Position numbers and translations under genes: made by a program. The notes beneath the pieces are model-generated. The model was given only the letters and a program-made list of their open reading frames with translations, did not search any database and had not been told where the DNA came from. Below, one piece after another: positions 1 through 11,699 of a stretch of 64,000 nt of DNA (position 1 is its first letter; each line of letters begins with the position of its first letter). Location of the stretch: assembly GCA_021234155.1 (NCBI GenBank), contig JAJEKV010000049.1, forward strand, positions 9,834,292-9,898,291, written 5' to 3'. This stretch comes from Isoetes taiwanensis. Its lineage: Eukaryota > Streptophyta > Lycopodiopsida > Isoetales > Isoetaceae.

Positions 1-1602
1 AAGATAGAGCGCATCTCCTGCATATTGCCTTACCTTGTGTTGATTCTTCACACTCTTTCCATTTTCACATCCAGACATGCTCTCTGTAGTTTTTAACAAA
101 AATAAGTTGCCCAAAGTTGGAATAATATAACCAGTGCTTCCTATTTCGTCTCTTACATTTCCATCCATGGCCAAGCTTATCAATATGCAAATTGCTAGCT
201 TTTTGAGAGAAAAATCTGCCTCTTTTCTTACCATGCTACAAAGGTTTTCCACACCATAATTTGGGATCTGTTTCCTGTGCTCTGTTTGGGCCAGTTTGTT
301 GAGCAACTGCAATGCCTTTTTCTTTTTCGCAGACCATTCGCCTGAGTTTTCTCCACTGCATATTAGATATTCAGAAAGTCTGCTCATCAGATTATGAACG
401 AAGCCTATGTTCAATATATTTTTTGGATTCTTGGCCATGTCATTTAATATCCTTAAGCCCTGTAAAGGAAGTTCCTTGTTTGAACCCCCATGTTTTTCAC
501 AGGTATGTGCACTAAACAATGTGAATATTGCTTCAAATGCTCCAGGAATAGAAGCAAGTGTATAGCAGGAGGTTGGGCACCACTTCACAACCCGACATAG
601 TATTTCTGCAGCAACGTGCCTTGCTTCACATATGTTCTCTGGTGGGAGTATAACCCTGCAGTTATCCCATGAAACAATTTGCAACAGCACTGGGAAAACT
701 TTTACAACCTTCAAGCTATGTTTGTTCCTTAAGATCCTCTCCATGATCACGGCACTGCTATGCTTCTCCTTATTCATATCTGATGAGATTTTCATGATTG
801 TAAAATCTAGGAGGCTGAAATGGGTGCCTTCAAAGATGCTGGAACCCATACATTTGCAGTAGACATAGTAGGCATACTGATTAAAAAAGTATGTATGCTC
901 TTTTTGCAGTCCAAATTTAACCCTAGTAGCATTTGAAAAGTGTTTCCTTCGTTGCCAGCAAGCTCGTCCACTTATGAATATTAGTGATTCAAACAAGACA
1001 ACCAAGTAAAATATAACTAGCACTGGGACAGACTGATTGCCTACTTCCAGCCCATAATCTTTCACCATTATAATTCCAGCAACAGAAAGGGAAACACATA
1101 ACACAGCAGCCATAATCTGCATGACATGAAGAATAGCAGTCAAGTTGATACCTTTGGTCCTCCGCGGCTGTGGGAGATACTCGCCTCTGATCTTGCATTC
1201 CTCGATCTCACAACCAAAATCTCTCTCTGTTCCAAGGCTTCTGCTGCGCCAGTAGGAGTCAGATTGAACAACTTTGGTACGAAGATGCAATTCATGTTGG
1301 CTTGTGAGAAGTCTGGCAGCCTTGATGACCAACAGGTCTGCTACAATCCAGAAGTGGGATGTTTTAAGATGGCCATAGTAACCACTGAGAAGCACTACGG
1401 TAGCACATACAAATCCAACTTTTCCAAGTGCTATAGAAAAGAGCTCGGAGACTGCAGCATGGAAAGCCACCGAGTTAAGATCATCTTCTGAGTTTCCCTT
1501 TAGCGGAATGTTCTCAACAATTTCGTCAACGGGTGGGACTGTAATAGCATATGATCCATTTTGCGAATGCTGGGAATGGGCGCCAGATTCTTCTGGATGC
1601 AT
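1..1602 (-). CDS. BLE2-like membrane protein with armadillo-type C-terminal region (partial)
   Basis: An uninterrupted minus-strand frame of 534 codons runs off the left edge. The ATG at 1602-1600 is the first Met after an in-frame TAA near 1655; a splice acceptor (CTTCAG, ending at 1622) could instead bring in an upstream exon. Four hydrophobic segments lie at about residues 59-76, 83-93, 155-180 and 192-211. The first reads KVGFVCATVVLLSG and is followed by SHFWIVADLLVI and a SQHEL motif, the hallmark N-terminus of the plant BLE2 / ARM-repeat transmembrane family as I know it (Arabidopsis At4g14280 type). Residues from about 260 on are helical and leucine-rich, as expected of armadillo repeats. 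The family's molecular role is poorly defined; rice BLE2 was named as brassinolide-enhanced. No frameshift is visible, so this is the best candidate for a functional gene here. The 3' end is outside the window. Confidence 0.8.
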   Translation of the reverse strand, partial: MHPEESGAHSQHSQNGSYAITVPPVDEIVENIPLKGNSEDDLNSVAFHAAVSELFSIALGKVGFVCATVVLLSGYYGHLKTSHFWIVADLLVIKAARLLTSQHELHLRTKVVQSDSYWRSRSLGTERDFGCEIEECKIRGEYLPQPRRTKGINLTAILHVMQIMAAVLCVSLSVAGIIMVKDYGLEVGNQSVPVLVIFYLVVLFESLIFISGRACWQRRKHFSNATRVKFGLQKEHTYFFNQYAYYVYCKCMGSSIFEGTHFSLLDFTIMKISSDMNKEKHSSAVIMERILRNKHSLKVVKVFPVLLQIVSWDNCRVILPPENICEARHVAAEILCRVVKWCPTSCYTLASIPGAFEAIFTLFSAHTCEKHGGSNKELPLQGLRILNDMAKNPKNILNIGFVHNLMSRLSEYLICSGENSGEWSAKKKKALQLLNKLAQTEHRKQIPNYGVENLCSMVRKEADFSLKKLAICILISLAMDGNVRDEIGSTGYIIPTLGNLFLLKTTESMSGCENGKSVKNQHKVRQYAGDALYL

Positions 1603-1681
1603 GTCCAGCAAATGCTTGAATCTGAAGCGATTGAAAAATATGTAATTGTTCCCGCATTATGTAGACTTTGGAAGTCTCAGA

Positions 1682-1743
1682 TCCTACGACTTGGAAACTT
1701 CTGCTTGACTTGATTAGGTCCTACGACTTGGAAACTTCTGCTT
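1682..1743. repeat. Two-copy direct repeat, period 37 bp
   Basis: A 25-bp block starting TCCTACGACTTGG occurs at 1682-1706 and again, identical, at 1719-1743. It lies between the BLE2-like gene and the Mutator-like element. No function is visible. Confidence 0.85.
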
Positions 1744-2029
1744 TAACTAACTCTTTGACCAACTTGGTCATCGGGAAACTAGAGTCTTTCCTTCCTTATT
1801 GGGCAATGCTTACCCCAGGTTCTGATCCTTATTTCGGAGGGGCTTTTCACGCGATGCTAGTGTCTTATTTTTTAAGGTGTTCCATTCGGAACAAAATATT
1901 TTTACCCCGGTTATTGTGATTCCATCGCAAAAAATTCCATCCCGCGGGAATCACCGGTAGGAGACCCGTTATTCGCACCCGAGCCCTGGATTATCCGAAA
2001 TTTTTGAGGGTCGCTTTCAGGTCAATTAT

Positions 2030-2440
2030 ACCTTCCGGCGGAATCACAACTTTGCTATTCCGCCAGATGGAATCACCAATTTACGATTCTTCGAGATGGA
2101 ATCACCGCTCATGTATTCCACCAGATGGAATCACAACCGTATTATTTATTCCGCGAGACGGAATCACAATCGTGTTATTCCGCCAGACGGAATCACAACC
2201 TTGCTATTCAGCGGATGGAATCGCGAACGCCCGGATTCCGTGAGATGGAATCACCACTTATGTATCCCCGCAAAGACGTAATCACAACATTGCTATTAGC
2301 CCGGATGGAATCACAACTATGCGATTACGCGGTGGAATCACCCCTTCCACTTCGGCGGGCGGAATCACCATACCGATTCTGGGTCCAATGGAATCACCCG
2401 GATGGGATTCCTCCCGACGAATCACTGGAGAAGCCCAATG
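2030..2440. repeat. GGAATCAC minisatellite inside the left arm of the Mutator-like element
   Basis: About a dozen degenerate units of roughly 28-32 bp share the core GATGGAATCAC followed by a tract ending TATTCCGC. The same motif in inverted orientation fills the right subterminal region (3810-4060). Predicted MESQ-type peptides here come from the repeat and are not a real protein. Subterminal repeats of this sort can be transposase-binding sites in DNA transposons; that role is inferred. Confidence 0.8.
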
Positions 2441-2611
2441 TTTGCCATTTTCAATTTCGCGGATGAGCGGGTGATTCTCAAAGTATAACTTACATTTGCT
2501 TGCTACATTTGCTTGCAAAAGCAAGCAGGGTGGATTGAATTGGAAGAAAATATAAACTTGTGCTACTCCATTTTTTGTGTGCCTGTCCATTGTTATTCTA
2601 TGCACTGCCCA

Positions 2612-2682
2612 GAATTTTTATGGATGGGGATTTGAACCCCTTGCCAATATTGGCAATGCCATGGCCGAACTAAATCTTGCAT
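2612..2682 (-). repeat. tRNA-like / Pol III promoter-like segment, possible SINE fragment
   Basis: On the minus strand GGGGTTCAAATCCCC forms a perfect T-arm with a B-box, preceded at about 40 bp by TTTAGTTCGGCCATGG, which is similar to an A-box. I could not fold a convincing acceptor stem or anticodon arm, so this is not called a tRNA gene. It may be a tRNA-derived SINE piece carried inside the Mutator-like element. Confidence 0.3.
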
Positions 2683-3284
2683 GGATTCTTCACATTTTTC
2701 TGTGCACAAAATTGTGCACAAAATTGCAGTTGATACTCCAACTTAAAATATAATTTCCATATAATCCAGTTGCAAATGCTCCAGGATGTCTTGGGGCACG
2801 ATGGTTGATAAATTCGAGAACAAGGCTAGGAAAGAAAGTAAATTCTATGGTTGAAAGATATGTTAGAGCGCTGTCGAGAGGTGGGTAAGCGAAAAAAAAG
2901 AAACGAGAGATTTGTTAGGACGTAGAAACCATGCCGGAGAGGCCCAATTCGTGGAGAGGCCTGAGCTAAAAGCGGGGATGAAGAGGGCAAAAAGAGTCTC
3001 AGTGATCTAGTCCACGGGGTGGAGTGCCCGGAGACGGGGCTGGAGGCGCCGAAGCTCAAAGGCGGCATGGCATTCAGATTTCGAAGGTAGTGGAGCAACA
3101 GCCAGGCTCTTTTGCGTAACCCGAAATCGGCTAAGCCAAGCATCATAGGATCTAAGCGTCCTTATTAGATGCCATAGTCAATGTGGCCATGGATATGAGA
3201 GCAGATCTGGGCCAAAGAAGGGAAGAATCAATTGATGCCCCTATGTTTCCTGGTTAGGGACTTCCGGCCATTAAATCTTCGCCT

Positions 3285-3680
3285 CAATCTTAGGGTCGCA
3301 GAACCGCTCCATTTAGGCTTCGGGCCACTCTCCCAACGTTCAAGAATCCAAGTCCAAGGCCATGAATCCGACCTCTGGATCTCCCACAACGATGCCATAT
3401 CCGCCCTCGCCCTTTGCCCTCAGCGGATCCACCCTTTACTCGCTTCTTGGGACCGCAAAGATCAAGATATGGCCTCTCCAGGCCTCAAATGCCTCCATTA
3501 ATTCCATCGTTATTCCGCCTGCCGGATTCCTACACCGCCTTCTCCGATTCGTCCGAGTCAAGATCGGAGCAAAGATGGCCGTAAGCAGGAGCACTTCTTG
3601 GTCCGGACCGGATCGCAAGCATGGGCAGCCTATTTCCTTCCACCGGAGGATCCGCAAGCATTTAACCAAGATTGAAAACT
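3285..3680 (+). pseudogene. Captured JINGUBANG-type WD40 gene fragment, frameshifted
   Basis: Two overlapping plus-strand frames together give a recognisable WD40 stretch. One reads DLWISHNDAISALAL and SWDRK; the other reads TLYS then KIKIW then INSIV; a further shift gives a YTAFSDS piece. This order matches the plant JINGUBANG family (LWI-H-DA-S-L, LYS-SWDR-IK-W, A-N-V, YTGSAD), known as WD40 proteins acting in pollen. At least two frame changes and the absence of the other repeats mean it is not functional. It lies wholly inside the Mutator-like element, as expected of captured host DNA. The family assignment is from motif order remembered, not from a search. Confidence 0.55.
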
Positions 3681-4127
3681 GTAGAGATTTGCCACGATCC
3701 AGAGAAGCAAAAATAAAACAAGAACAAGAAAAGAAGGAAACCCCAAATGAACAAGCCGCCATAGCCGAAAAACCTCCCACAAGAAATTTTGAATTTTTAG
3801 TGAGATATTCCAGATGGTGATTCTGCGGCATGGAATAAAAGTGGGGTGATTCCGTCCCGCGGTATTTTGCGGACGTGATTCCGCCGGAAGGTATAAAATA
3901 GATGGTCAGGATGCACCCTTTAGATGGATGGCTGGGATCAATCAGAAGGTACACCTAACACTGTCAGGTACGGATAACGGGGCCTCCAGAACGGACCCCG
4001 TTCCCCCGGGCTCGTGATTCTGCGGCAAGGAATATCTTGCGATGGAATCACAATAACCGGGGTAAAAATATTTCGACGCGTTCCATTCGTTCAACACAGC
4101 AAATAACTAAAAATGGTTTTTACACGA

Positions 4128-4215
4128 GCCTAAATAGGACGTGTAATTTTAGGGTCCGTACAACTATGGTGTCTCTTTTTCTTTCGAGGAACCCCGCCAC
4201 ATAATAAGACAACAA
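4128..4215. repeat. Short TAAGAC-family repeat, copy 1
   Basis: About 88 bp containing GTCCGTACAACTATG, TTTTCTTTCGAGGAA and CCCCGCCACATAATAAGAC in that order. A second, related copy lies at about 4950-5035. It begins just past the right target duplication of the Mutator-like element. No coding potential. Confidence 0.65.
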
Positions 4216-4784
4216 TTTTATGCCCAAACACAACCCTTGCTGACCGGATTTCAAGCGGTCTTAAAATTTAGACTTTGATTTCGTTGTGTCGTTGCTTCGG
4301 CGGAGAACATAGAGCTGCAAAAGAGAATCAAGACTTCAAGGAATGCGGAGATTTCATCACAATTTTGTTGTTTTAGATTCAAAAATCCTCTTTGAGCAGA
4401 TTCTTATTCTGTATTGGCCCGTAAAGCAAAAGCAAGTCTCCTTCGACATTCCTGGCTATTTTTTGTGTTGTCTGTGCTCCTACATAGTTCTGGATTTGGG
4501 TCTGCATGTCTAATACATATACAAGGTATTTGCTTTAGATTGTTCAGCATGATCTACAAGTTGCAAAAATTACAGTGCATTTAGAATAGATTAAAACATT
4601 TCAGTGCAAAAATTATTGCGATTATACCCTTGAAGCGGATCGATTCAAAAATACTGTGGTTAAACCTTGAAGATAATTTATTGGAGAAGTGATTTGATAA
4701 TCCACAATTCTTTAGATCTTCAGAACGGAATTTTCTTATGTCAAAACAGAGTTTCTTGCTCACTTATTTGCCACAAAACAGAGT

Positions 4785-5930
4785 AGTGTGAACAGGAAAT
4801 ATAAGACATGTCCTATTCCATGAGACATGTCTTACTTTAAAGCAGTGTGAGGCCCTTTTTCCACGACACTCCTGTCTTATATTTATCAAGCTACTATTGG
4901 GCCACCTAAGAATATAAGACAAGGTAGCTTTTCCATTGCAACTTTTAAGACATGTCACATATAAGGACCGTACAACTTTGAAGTCTTATTTTCTTCCGGG
5001 GGAAAGCCCCCGCCAGAAAATAAGACAGGAAGACCTATCCAATCAGAGACATTCTTTACCTGAAACTTCGGATGTCGCAAAAAAAAGATTGGGCAGGAAG
5101 GAATCGTTGGGTCAGTATATCATAGATCCGAATCGCCGAACTCCCCGAAATCGGGTCAAATCGTTGAAGAGAGTCGGATTTGGAGAGTCGAAATCTGGAG
5201 CTACATGTCGAAATCGGGTGAACAGAGTCGGATTTGGCGTAAGGTCGAAATGGCCGAAGAGAGTCTGATTTGGCGTAAGCAAGACACAAAGATGCCGATT
5301 TTTTTAGCACGCGCCCCTTTTCCCCATCCAGACGCAGCACATTCACGTAAAAGAGTGATCGGAAGAAGGAGGCCGATTGAGGCGAGATTGAGTGAATGGA
5401 AGGAGGCCGATTGGAGGCGTAGGTTCAAATGTTGCGTATGGACCTGGCAATCCCAGCCGCCGCCGCCTGTGTCCCTCTCGATTTCTTCACACTAGATATC
5501 CGGAAAAGAATGCCTCTGATTATGGGTCCATTGCCAATGTCTCTGATTATGGGTCCATCGCCATAAAGGTGCAAGCAATCCCGGCTCTGCTCTGCTTCCA
5601 GTTCCTTAGTTTTTCACAGAGATTCGAGTTCTTGTTGTTTTTAGTTTTAGACGCAGCGCAGTGGAAAAGCAAAAAATATAAGAGGTGTCTTATATATTAA
5701 GGACATGTCGCATAAAAGTCAGTGGGAAAGGTTTTGATTTGAGACATGACGTGGAGATGACATGGAGTCTTATATACTGTCTTATTGCATTGCGACAGTC
5801 ATATTTTAGTCCTGCCGTGGAAAAAGGGCCTGAAACCATTTTTCTTAAGACGCGTCCTAAGTCTGACGTGGAGTTTAAAATGTTGTCTTATCACAATAAG
5901 ACAGTCATAAAATAAGAATGTCATGTGAAA
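4785..5930. mobile_element. Candidate TIR element of the TAAGACATGTC family
   Basis: The left region (about 4800-4930) and the reverse complement of the right region (about 5690-5920) share AGGCCCTTTTTCCACG and several spaced GACATGTC and GTCTTAT motifs, so the two sides are inverted and diverged. Exact ends and a target duplication were not found. The interior (5056-5430) has short degenerate repeats around GAGTCGGATTTGG, and 5513-5565 has a two-copy repeat of CTCTGATTATGGGTCCAT. No transposase is visible. Treat this as a probable old MITE or MULE-like remnant. Confidence 0.4.
4980..5032. repeat. Perfect foldback hairpin GTCTTATTTTCT / AGAAAATAAGAC
   Basis: A 12-bp perfect inverted repeat (GTCTTATTTTCT and AGAAAATAAGAC) encloses a second nested palindrome, CGGGGG-AAAG-CCCCCG. 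It is the better preserved copy of the short repeat seen at 4128. The region would form a strong single-strand hairpin. Confidence 0.8.
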
Positions 5931-7690
<1,760 letters not shown>

Positions 7691-8912
7691 TGGCTGTAAC
7701 AACAGCAGCAACTATTCGGAGTTGCATGGCTACCTCATTATATTCATATCTGCTACAAATTTACAAGAATGCAAACAGAGTTCATCTAGCCCTTTACTCC
7801 CAGTCAAGGGGATATTGCATAATTTCTTTTGAGACAATATGTTGCGGAAAAATCAAGCAATTTTTACATGCTTCTTTGTAACAAAACTTAAGAAAACACA
7901 AAAACAGATGAAGAAAGGAGTAAAGTTCGTCATCATATATTTGAGAATTTCAAGCATGGCTGCATGGGTGGTACTGGCTTTATATTTTGGCGCCATGGCC
8001 CCTTTCAGTAAACTTATGATGTTATTGTTGTTTTTGCCCATTTTAAGTGTGTTTGCGTATATTTGGGTGGCTCTTGGTATGTAATGTGTTTGCGTATATG
8101 TGGGCGGCTCTTGGTATGCAATGGAAATAATTTGTTTGTCATTGATGTTATTGTGCTTTTTAGTAATTAATGTTTAGACCCATAAAGTTTACCTATGTTT
8201 GCTTTAGTTAAGGCCCTTTATTCCAAGATCTGGACCGTACATAGCGATCCTCGTTTGTGGGGTATGCATGTACAAGTTTTTGTATACTGTATATTAAGGT
8301 TTACAAAATACTATAAGGTTTGAGAGAATGTACTTAATGGTGTTAATTTTGTACATGTATTGTAAATATATTTTTAGGGCTCTCGCTGCCCCACGTAACC
8401 CCCCGTGTGAATATGCACCAAAACCAAAGGGGGTTTAAGGGGGATTTTAATTTAAATGTGTTAACATCAGCATTTTAGTTAGTTAATTCCTTTTAAGCAC
8501 ATCATTCTGATCACTCTAGATCATTAGCTGGCTCATAGCTGACTGGAAAGGTGTGAGCTAATTGAGAATTGATTATAATGATGAGAAACATTCTAAGAAT
8601 TTATAGGCCTGATGATCCTTTTAAAATTGTAATTAATTAATAAATCAAAACATACACCATTAAGTATTCTTGCAATAAGCACACACATTCAATCTCATAA
8701 CATTCAATTCCACATCAATTTCTAAGACAATATATCTTCTAATAGCTATCTGTTGCAATCTATAACAATTTGATTGCTTACAAGGATGGGGCATCTGAGA
8801 CGAAGAGGCTCGTCATTGTCTTTCAAAATACACACAGACAAAATAGGAAACATCTCTTTCACAAGCCGATTGAATACACGACTTGTGGTATGTAACACAT
8901 TGGCCATAATAT
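7691..8912. other. No identifiable gene; one small tandem duplication
   Basis: AT-rich sequence. 8048-8121 is a two-copy tandem repeat of 37 bp, each starting GTGTTTGCGTATAT. A C/G-rich patch at 8388-8450 has no recognisable content. The last five bases (AATAT, 8908-8912) are the left target duplication of the copia element. Confidence 0.6.
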
Positions 8913-9207
8913 TGTTAATTCACACTTAATTAATCCTTCAATCTGTCTGCTGCACAACTTCCGATAGCCCAAGCTTTGCCAATAATGGCGCCTCCTTCCA
9001 TCAGCTTCAATCTCAGCCTTGAGCTTCGCTAAATGCTTCTTCGTTTGCAACTGCTCTAATCTGATCACTGCTAGAGAACCCAAAAGCCCACTTTGCTTCC
9101 GGATGTTCCACTTTTTATATCCTTCGGTTACACGTCTTCCAAAAGCGTGTTTTTTGCTTCAGCATGCCACGTATTTTGTAAAGGCTACATATGCCACGTA
9201 TTTCAAC
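8913..9207 (-). repeat. 3' LTR of the copia element
   Basis: On the minus strand it begins TGTTGAAATACGTGG at 9207 and ends AATTAACA at 8913, a TG...CA LTR. It aligns along its whole length with 20378-20673. A 74-residue frame within it is mirrored in the other LTR and is not a gene. Confidence 0.92.
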
Positions 9208-9218
9208 ACTCCCCCTTA
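9208..9218 (-). promoter_or_regulatory. Polypurine tract of the copia element
   Basis: CTAAGGGGGAG on the minus strand lies immediately upstream of the 3' LTR start TGTTGAAA. This is the expected plus-strand primer position. Confidence 0.9.
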
Positions 9219-9398
9219 GCCTTTACAATCCACGACTCCTACTTGACTTTTGGCACTCAACAGCTTGGGTCCAGAAAGGACTTTTGCAAACATATCAGCT
9301 TGTTGCAATTTTGTGGGAATATATGCCACATTTATTTCTCCTTTTTCTACCTCATCTCGTATGGAATGATGGTGTATCTCAATGTGCTTACTCCTAGA
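9216..9398 (-). pseudogene. Copia RNase H, C-terminal part
   Basis: The minus-strand frame encodes SRSKHIEIHHHSIRD, then YIPTKLQQADMFAK, the conserved end of copia RNase H (KHI-I-YHFIRE, T--Q-AD--TK). The upstream half of the domain is at 10501-10979, separated by a 1.1-kb insertion. Confidence 0.88.
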
Positions 9399-10500
9399 TT
9401 CTAGAATGGGGCTCGCATGAAAACGACAAAAACCTCCCGGATAGATAGGCTTCTCATTCATCTCAGCAGATTTTCTACAATGGTGGATAGTGGATAGCCG
9501 CATACATGCGAACTACCCACGAAGAAAAATAAAGGGAATATCCAATTATACAACTTGGACCCCATGAAATACAATGCTAATAGATGTTTGGTCTGTGTAC
9601 CTGCCGAAAGCTTATCACCGGGATTAAAAAACCCCGCCTTCTCGGGTTTTCAAGGAAGAACCCTAGTGATAAGCCTTCGGCAAGGGGCTTGGACAGACGT
9701 AAGGCTGAGAATTCGCTCCCAAAAAACCCACGAATGGAGAAGTCGAAGCTGCTGCTGCTGCCGCTTGCTAACCTGTACCTGCACATCACCGACACTAGAA
9801 CAAATGTGACAAAACAAACCTCCCAAAGTGGAGGGGCTGATCACGCGTGCCATGCAACAACAAAACAAAAGCCTCTTCAAATAGAGGGGCTGGTCACGCG
9901 TGCCAGGCGACAAAAACATTAAACAATTAAGGGGGAGGGGTGGGTTTCAAAGAATAGAGAATTAGATACTGCTGAGAGAGAAGAGAAAGCGCCGAGACGT
10001 TGATGAAGAACCTCGCCTAATATAGCGATCTCCCAACCAGAGAAGGCATGCAATGCAATGCATGCATGCGAGACATGCATGCTCGCCCCCTCTAGAATCT
10101 CGATCCGAGGGCTCGGATCGATGGAATTCTAGAATGGGGCTCGCATGAAAACGACAAAAACCTCCCGAATAGAAGAGAACTTCCTTATCAAAACGGGATC
10201 GAGGATGAAGGTCAAAGGATTATGGCTAAAGAAGAGGCAAGGCCGAGAAAGGACATGCCACAGCATGAAAGAAACACCAAATTGGTCAATCCAAGCAGGG
10301 AGAAGCCCCTCCCCTGCATGGTTTCAAAGAATAGAGAATTAGGTACTGCTGAGAGAGAAGAGGAAGCGCCGATGAGACGTTGATGAAGAACCTCGCCTAA
10401 TATAGCGATCTCCCAACCAGAAAAGGCATGCAATGCATGCATGCGAGACATGCACGCTCGCCCCCTCTAGAATCTCGATCTGAGGGCTCGGATCGATGGA
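9399..10500. mobile_element. Tandem pair of small TIR elements inserted in RNase H
   Basis: Two head-to-tail units (about 9399-10125 and 10126-10500) share the same first ~40 bp (TTCTAGAATGGGGCTCGCATG) and the same last ~170 bp, ending GGATCGATGGAA. Near the far end TTCTAGAGGGGGCGAGC appears inverted relative to the start, giving short imperfect TIRs. Unit 1 carries about 350 bp of extra internal sequence. No transposase is encoded and I found no clear target duplication. The host RNase H codons resume on both sides (KNSVHH and SRSKHI). Confidence 0.65.
9603..9681. repeat. Long hairpin inside small TIR element unit 1
   Basis: GCCGAAAGCTTATCAC (9603-9618) pairs with GTGATAAGCCTTCGGC (9666-9681) with one mismatch, and CCCG/CGGG pairs occur inside. 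It resembles a tiny foldback insertion. Confidence 0.75.
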
Positions 10501-10979
10501 AATGATGGACTGAATTCTTGGTCATTGCCACTCCACTATTATTATCACAATATAGAATGGTAGCGCTTGTTAGCTGACATCCCAACTCCTTGAGCCTTCT
10601 ACGCAGCCAAATTATTTCAGAGGCTGCCTGTGATACCCGCCACATATTCTGCTTCAGCGCTAGATTTGGCTACAAATTCCTGTTTTTTACAGCCCCAAGA
10701 TATAGCAGCATCACCTAGCTTGCACACAAAACCCGAAGTTGAGTTTCTGTCTTCCAAATCTCCTCCCCAGTCTGTATCACCATATCCTATTAAATTCTTC
10801 TCTACACTCTTGGTAAAGCAAATACCATGATGCGAAGTGCCCTTCAAATATCTTAGCACCCTTTTCGCTGCTACCCAATGTTCTTTTCCTGGATTATTGC
10901 AAAACCGACTGAGCAAGTTAACTACATAGGAGATATCCGACCTTGTACTATTTGCAATATGTAAAAGTGTGCCTATCAA
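10501..10979 (-). pseudogene. Copia RNase H, N-terminal part and end of RT
   Basis: Minus-strand frames encode IGTLLHIANSTRSDISYVVN, then RVLRYLKGT, then FVAKSSAEAEYVA, then WLRRRLKELG and YCDNNSGVAMTKN, the standard copia order from the RT thumb into RNase H. One frame change occurs near 10620-10645. The frame ends where the small TIR elements are inserted. Confidence 0.88.
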
Positions 10980-11699
10980 CGCACGATATGCACCTTTTCC
11001 ATTTCTCTTCGTTCATCCACAATTTTCGGGCACATCTTACTACAGATTTTCATACCTGGTGCAATGGGCGTTGTCGATATATTGCAATCCATCATCCTAA
11101 ATCGAAGCGAAGCTTTCTTAATATTTTGCTCTTGTGTCAAGAAAAGCTCCCCTTTTGTCCTATCTCTCCTAACCTCCATACCCAACAATTTCTTAAGCTC
11201 CCCCAGTTCAGACATTTGAAATCGTCCTTTCAAAGATGCTTTACATCTTTCCAGATACAATTTGTCATTATTAGCCATTACACAATCATCAACATAAAGT
11301 GCCATGATTAAGCACTTGTCTCCTTCTTTCCAGATGTATAAATTGCCTTCAGTCTTCAATTTTCTAAACCCAATAGAGAGTCTCCATTCAAGAACGATGT
11401 CTTCACATCTATGTGCTCTATTTCCATATCATTTTGATCTGCTAATGCTATCAAGGTTCTCAGACTAGTCACCTTGACTATAGGTGAGAATGTATCTGTA
11501 TAGTCTACTCCTGCTTCCTGCGTATACCCTTTTGCCACTAGACGGGCTTTATACCTTTCTATCGGACCATCAGCATTCCTCTTTATTTTAAATAGCCATT
11601 TACTCCCTACCACATTCTTGCACTTAGGACGTGGTACTAGCTCATACGCTCCTGTTTCTTTAGAGGACTTTAACTCGTTTTCCATAGCGTCCTTCCATT
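10976..11699 (-). pseudogene. Copia reverse transcriptase with internal deletion
   Basis: The first part reads WKDAMENELKSS, then YELVPRPKCKNVVGSKWLFK, RYKARLVAKGYTQ and DVKTSFLNGD. The sequence then jumps to NLYIWKEGDK and the active-site box LYVDDCVMANND. The block that normally lies between (LYGLKQAPR-W and neighbours, roughly 60-80 residues) is missing, near 11355-11390, together with a frame change. The YVDD catalytic motif is intact but the enzyme cannot be functional. The upstream end is cut at the TTA target duplication of the large TIR insert. Confidence 0.9.

Larger units (their letters stand above)
1879..4089. mobile_element. Mutator-like DNA transposon, non-autonomous, with 10-bp target duplication
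   Basis: The 10-bp sequence GTTCCATTCG flanks the element directly at 1879-1888 and 4080-4089. Between them, 1889-4079 (2191 bp) has terminal inverted repeats. The left end carries ATATTTTTACCCCGGTTATT at about 1897-1916 and its reverse complement lies near 4050-4070. The inverted similarity continues inward: TTCCGGCGGAATCAC near 2035 matches the reverse complement near 3880, so the arms are about 200 bp long though interrupted. Long inverted ends plus an 8-11 bp target duplication are the signature of the Mutator superfamily. No MURA-type transposase is present. The interior holds a degenerate GGAATCAC minisatellite and a broken WD40 gene fragment, which makes it a Pack-MULE-like element. 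Superfamily assignment rests on structure alone. Confidence 0.8.

Noticed and set aside
2004-2466. Overlapping MESQ/MESP-type frames on the plus strand
   Set aside because: Produced by the GGAATCAC minisatellite; three frames show the same periodic peptides.
2612-2682. Functional tRNA gene
   Set aside because: The T-arm is good, but no acceptor stem or anticodon arm folds convincingly.
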